Part shown: positions 60,937 to 64,000 of the stretch, one piece after another
How positions within the stretch are numbered: position 1 is the first letter of the stretch
Layout of the letters: every line of letters begins with the position of its first letter
Origin: Betaproteobacteria bacterium
GTDB taxonomy: Bacteria > Pseudomonadota > Gammaproteobacteria > Burkholderiales > Burkholderiaceae_C
Assembly: GCA_016716535.1 (NCBI GenBank)
Contig: JADJWD010000005.1
Span: 372,001 to 436,000, forward strand
Direction: 5' to 3'
DNA: 64,000 bases
Translations under genes and position numbers: made by a program
The notes under the pieces: generated by a model
What the model saw: the letters and a program-made list of their open reading frames with translations, nothing else
Databases searched by the model: none
Told to the model about the DNA's origin: nothing

Positions 60937-62460
60937 TCAGACCGACGCCTTGATCGGGATCGTGCGCTTCTTCTCGCTGCCGAAGAGGCTGGTCTCGCTG
61001 ACGCCTTCGCTGCAGCCGTTGCCGAAGCTGAAGCCGCAGCCGCCGCGCACGTTGAAGGCGTTCTCGGCGTACTCGCGGTGCGTCGTCGGGATGACGAAGC
61101 GGTCCTCGTAGTTCGCGATGGCCATGTAGCGGTACATCTCCTCGACCATCGCCGCCGAGATGCCGACCTGATCGATCGCCGCATGGCTGATCGCGCCGTC
61201 GACGTGCTTGGCGCGCATGTAGGCGCGCATCGCCAGCATCCGCTCGAGCGCGCGCACCACGGGCCCGGTCTCGCCGGCGGTCAGCAGGTTGGCGAGGTAT
61301 TTGACCGGGATGCGAAGCTGGTTGACGTCCGGGATCTCGCCATTGATGCCCATCTGGCCGGCGTTCGCCGCGGCGGTGATCGGCGACAGCGGCGGCACGT
61401 ACCACACCATCGGCAGCGTGCGGTACTCGGGATGCAGCGGCAGCGCCACCTTCCAGTCGACCGCCATCTTGTAGACCGGGCTCGCGCGCGCCGCGTCGAG
61501 CCAGTTGTCGGGCACGCCGTCGGCGCGCGCCTGTTCGATGACCTTCGGGTCGTTCGGGTCGAGGAAGATGTCGAGCTGCGCCTGGTACAGGTCGGCGTCA
61601 CGCTCGACGCTCGCGGCCTCGGCGATGCGGTCGGCGTCGTACAGCAGCACGCCGAGGTAGCGGATGCGGCCGACGCACGTCTCGCTGCACACGGTGGGCT
61701 GGCCGGCCTCGATGCGCGGGTAGCAGAAGATGCACTTCTCGGCCTTGCTCGTCTTCCAGTTGAAGTAGATCTTCTTGTACGGGCAGCCGCTGACGCACAT
61801 GCGCCAGCCGCGGCACTTGTCCTGGTCGATGAGGACGATGCCGTCTTCCTCGCGCTTGTAGATGCTGCCGCTGGGGCAGCTGGCCACGCAGCTCGGATTC
61901 AGGCAGTGCTCGCACAGGCGCGGCAAATACATCATGAAGGTGTTTTCGTACTGCCCGTAGATGTCCTTCTGGATGTGGTCGAAGTTCTTGTCCTTGCTGC
62001 GCTTCGAAAACTCGCCGCTCAGGATCTCCTCCCAGTTCGGACCCCACTCGACCTTTTCCATGCGCAGGCCGGTGATCAGGCTGCGCGGCCGCGCCACCGG
62101 GGCGGCCTTCATCTCGGGCGCCGAGTGCAGGTGGTCGTAGTCGAAGGTGAAGGGCTCGTAGTAGTCGTCGATCTCCGGCAGGTTCGGGTTGGCGAAGATC
62201 TTCATCAAGAGCTGCCACTTGCCGCCTTGCTTCGGGACGATCGAGCCGTCGCCGCGGCGCACCCAGCCGCCGTTCCACTTGTCCTGGTTCTCCCACTCCT
62301 TGGGGTAGCCGATGCCGGGCTTGGTCTCGACGTTGTTGAACCAGGCGTACTCGACGCCGGGACGGCTGGTCCACACGTTCTTGCAGGTGACGCTGCAGGT
62401 GTGGCAGCCGATGCACTTGTCCAGGTTGAGGACCTTGCCGATCTGTGCGCGGACTTTCAT
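60937..62460 (-). CDS. narH: Respiratory nitrate reductase beta subunit NarH
   Basis: 507 residues. Four iron-sulfur clusters in cysteine groups CIGCHTCSVTCKNVW, CEHCLNPSCVASCPSG, CRGWRMCVSGCPY and CIFCYPRIEAGQPTVCSETC. The Trp in CRGW replaces a cysteine, which marks the [3Fe-4S] cluster of true NarH. It passes electrons from NarI to NarG. 63 bases separate it from narG. Confidence 0.97.
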   Translation of the reverse strand: MKVRAQIGKVLNLDKCIGCHTCSVTCKNVWTSRPGVEYAWFNNVETKPGIGYPKEWENQDKWNGGWVRRGDGSIVPKQGGKWQLLMKIFANPNLPEIDDYYEPFTFDYDHLHSAPEMKAAPVARPRSLITGLRMEKVEWGPNWEEILSGEFSKRSKDKNFDHIQKDIYGQYENTFMMYLPRLCEHCLNPSCVASCPSGSIYKREEDGIVLIDQDKCRGWRMCVSGCPYKKIYFNWKTSKAEKCIFCYPRIEAGQPTVCSETCVGRIRYLGVLLYDADRIAEAASVERDADLYQAQLDIFLDPNDPKVIEQARADGVPDNWLDAARASPVYKMAVDWKVALPLHPEYRTLPMVWYVPPLSPITAAANAGQMGINGEIPDVNQLRIPVKYLANLLTAGETGPVVRALERMLAMRAYMRAKHVDGAISHAAIDQVGISAAMVEEMYRYMAIANYEDRFVIPTTHREYAENAFNVRGGCGFSFGNGCSEGVSETSLFGSEKKRTIPIKASV

Positions 62461-62523
62461 CGCGAATGCTCCTGACGGGTTCTCTCTTGCGGGGGCGGCG
62501 GCGGGCGGTCGTGCGGTGGCGCT

Positions 62524-64000
62524 TCAGGGGCTCTCGCCCTGCGCCTGCACGATCGGCGCGCGCTCGTCGTCGCGCGGCGTGTCGAGCCAGTCGAGCCTGG
62601 CCATCTTGCGGATGACGACGAACTCGTCGCGGTTCGTGCCGATGGTCCCGTAGTAGTTGAAGCCGTAGGCGAGCTGCGCGTAGCCGCCGATCATGTGCGT
62701 GGGCTTCATGACGATGCGCGTCACCGAGTTGTGGATACCGCCGCGCACGCCGGTGATCTCCGAGCCCGGCGCGTTGATGATCTTTTCCTGCGCGTGGTAC
62801 ATCATCGTCATGCCGGGCTTCACGCGCTGGCTGACGACGGCGCGCGCCGAGATCGCGCCGTTCAGGTTGAACAGCTCCACCCAGTCGTTGTCCTCGATGC
62901 CGCCCTCTTTGGCGTCGGTCTCGGAGAGCCAGATGACGGGGCCGCCGCGGTTCAGCGTCAACATGATCAGGTTGTCGCTGTACGTGCTGTGGATGCCCCA
63001 CTTCTGGTGCGGCGTGATGAAGTTCAGCACGAGCTCCTTGTTGCCGTTGGGCTTCTTGCCCTGCATCGGCGCGGTGGCCTTCAGGTCGACCGGCGGGCGG
63101 TAGCTGCTGAAACCCTCGCCGAAGGCGATCATCCAGGGGTGGTCCTGGTAGAACTGCTGCCGGCCGGTGAGCGTGCGCCAGGGGATCAGCTCATGCACGT
63201 TGGTGTAGCCGGCGTTGTAGGAGACCTTCTCGCTCTCGAGGCCGCTCCACGTGGGGCTCGAGATGATCTTGCGCGGCTGCGACTGCACGTCGCGGAAGCG
63301 GATCTTCTCGTCCTCGCGGTGCAGCGCCAGGTGCGTGTGCTCGCGGCCGGTGGCGCGGCCGAGCGCCTCCCAGGCCTTCACCGCGACGTGGCCGTTGGTC
63401 TCCGGCGCCAGCTGCAGGATCACCTCGCAGGCGTCGATGTCGCTGACGATGCGCGGGCGGCCCTCGGTGTCGGTGCCGTTCAGCTCGGCGAGTTGCTGCA
63501 CCTCGGTCTTCGTGTCCCAGGTGATGCCCTTGCCGCCGTTGCCGGCCTTGGCCATCAACGGCCCGAGTGACGTGTAGCGCGTGTAGACGGCCGGGTAGTC
63601 GCGCTCGACGACGGTGATGGCCGGCGCCGTCTTGCCGGGGAGCAGGTCGCACTCGCCCTTCTTCCACTCGCGCGGCTCGAACGCCTGCGCCAGCTCGGCC
63701 GGCGTGTCGTGCATCAGCGGCGTCAGCACGACCTCCTTCTCCACGCCGAGGTGCCCGCGGCAGACGTCGCTGAACGCTTTCGCGAAGCCCTTGTAGATGT
63801 CCCAGTCGCTGCGCGACTGCCACACCGGGTCCACCGCCGCGCTGAGGGGGTGGACGAACGGGTGCATGTCGGTCGTGTTGAGGTCGTTCTTCTCGTACCA
63901 GCTCGCGGTGGGCAGCACGATGTCGCTGTACAGGCACGTCGTGCTCATGCGGAAGTCCAGCGTCACCAGGAGGTCGAGCTTGCCTTCGGGCCCCTGCGGA
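62524..64000 (-). CDS. narG: Respiratory nitrate reductase alpha subunit NarG (C-terminal part, cut by window edge)
   Basis: The C-terminal 491 residues or so of the catalytic subunit (about 1,240 in full). Visible: VTLDFRMSTTCLYSDIVLPT, WYEKNDLNTTDMHPFVHPLS, LLPGKTAPAITVVERDYPAV-like region, QFYQDHPWMIAFGEGFSSYR and the end FVVIRKMARLDWLDTPRDDE. The N-terminal [4Fe-4S] site and the molybdenum-binding Asp lie beyond the window. It heads the leftward cluster narG-H-J-I-ppiC-CA-dsrC/tusE-like-narX-narL. Confidence 0.97.
   Translation of the reverse strand, partial: PQGPEGKLDLLVTLDFRMSTTCLYSDIVLPTASWYEKNDLNTTDMHPFVHPLSAAVDPVWQSRSDWDIYKGFAKAFSDVCRGHLGVEKEVVLTPLMHDTPAELAQAFEPREWKKGECDLLPGKTAPAITVVERDYPAVYTRYTSLGPLMAKAGNGGKGITWDTKTEVQQLAELNGTDTEGRPRIVSDIDACEVILQLAPETNGHVAVKAWEALGRATGREHTHLALHREDEKIRFRDVQSQPRKIISSPTWSGLESEKVSYNAGYTNVHELIPWRTLTGRQQFYQDHPWMIAFGEGFSSYRPPVDLKATAPMQGKKPNGNKELVLNFITPHQKWGIHSTYSDNLIMLTLNRGGPVIWLSETDAKEGGIEDNDWVELFNLNGAISARAVVSQRVKPGMTMMYHAQEKIINAPGSEITGVRGGIHNSVTRIVMKPTHMIGGYAQLAYGFNYYGTIGTNRDEFVVIRKMARLDWLDTPRDDERAPIVQAQGESP

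Overview
The window is very GC-rich (about 70 percent) DNA from a beta-proteobacterium, most likely of the order Burkholderiales (Rubrivivax/Leptothrix/Comamonadaceae-like). Supporting signs are the gene order acyltransferase-acyltransferase-dapF-DUF484-xerC divergent from metK, an S-adenosylhomocysteine riboswitch in front of ahcY, the linkage nar-ppiC-carbonic anhydrase-DsrC/TusE-like-narXL, and FNR-type boxes in GC-rich promoters. The lifestyle suggested is a motile, facultatively denitrifying or nitrate-respiring heterotroph that degrades aromatics through homogentisate. No rRNA, tRNA or CRISPR array was recognised.

Layout. (1) 1-6.4 kb: 5' part of nsrR with an NsrR-type operator and an FNR-type box in the divergent region shared with an epimerase-SPW-VKOR fusion; a scrambled spot with a truncated PhnB-like gene and a broken NYN/OST-HTH gene; glmS and a divergent Lrp-type regulator. 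(2) 6.5-14.9 kb: a secreted protein, rlmI, the xerC-DUF484-dapF-acyltransferase operon, metK with a long leader, and a rhodanese. (3) 14.9-17.1 kb: a ParE remnant and an MmeI-type restriction-modification gene that has lost its methyltransferase core. (4) 17.2-25.3 kb: a hybrid sensor kinase, a universal stress protein, an MBL hydrolase, a YcaQ-like glycosylase, and a PPK2 kinase with an FNR-type box. (5) 25.3-28.8 kb: SAH riboswitch-ahcY, then a toxin-antitoxin pair, then metF. (6) 28.9-32.9 kb: two chemoreceptors with a third receptor fragment between them. (7) 33.0-39.8 kb: an IclR regulator (carrying a REP-like insertion) divergent from an MBL protein, an MhaAB-like hydroxylase, hmgA and a fumarylacetoacetase gene. 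(8) 39.9-45.2 kb: a SPOR-like protein, a TPR-methyltransferase, a decayed stretch with a LivM tail, an AKR-RidA fragment and a 21-base poly-G tract, and an NMT1-type binding protein. (9) 45.3-64 kb: a nitrate-respiration block. A hemerythrin protein, a frameshifted TonB receptor and a cytochrome-d1-like fragment face napDAGHB across an FNR-type box. Then come a second hemerythrin protein, narL, narX, a DsrC/TusE-like protein, carbonic anhydrase, PpiC, narI, narJ, narH and the 3' part of narG.

How it works together. The nap system (periplasmic) and the nar system (membrane-bound) both reduce nitrate. NarXL would sense nitrate or nitrite, an FNR/Dnr-type factor would add low-oxygen control, and NsrR would sense the nitric oxide that can follow. 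Boxes of FNR type also lie before the PPK2 gene, the usp gene and the VKOR fusion, so energy, stress and envelope redox functions may belong to the same anaerobic regulon. The metK, ahcY and metF genes make up much of the methyl cycle.

Caution. The window has an unusually high number of broken or chimeric genes (PhnB, NYN, ParE, MmeI, MCP fragment, LivM, AKR-RidA, TonB receptor, d1-like protein). The poly-G tract at one junction raises the possibility that some are assembly artefacts rather than biology.
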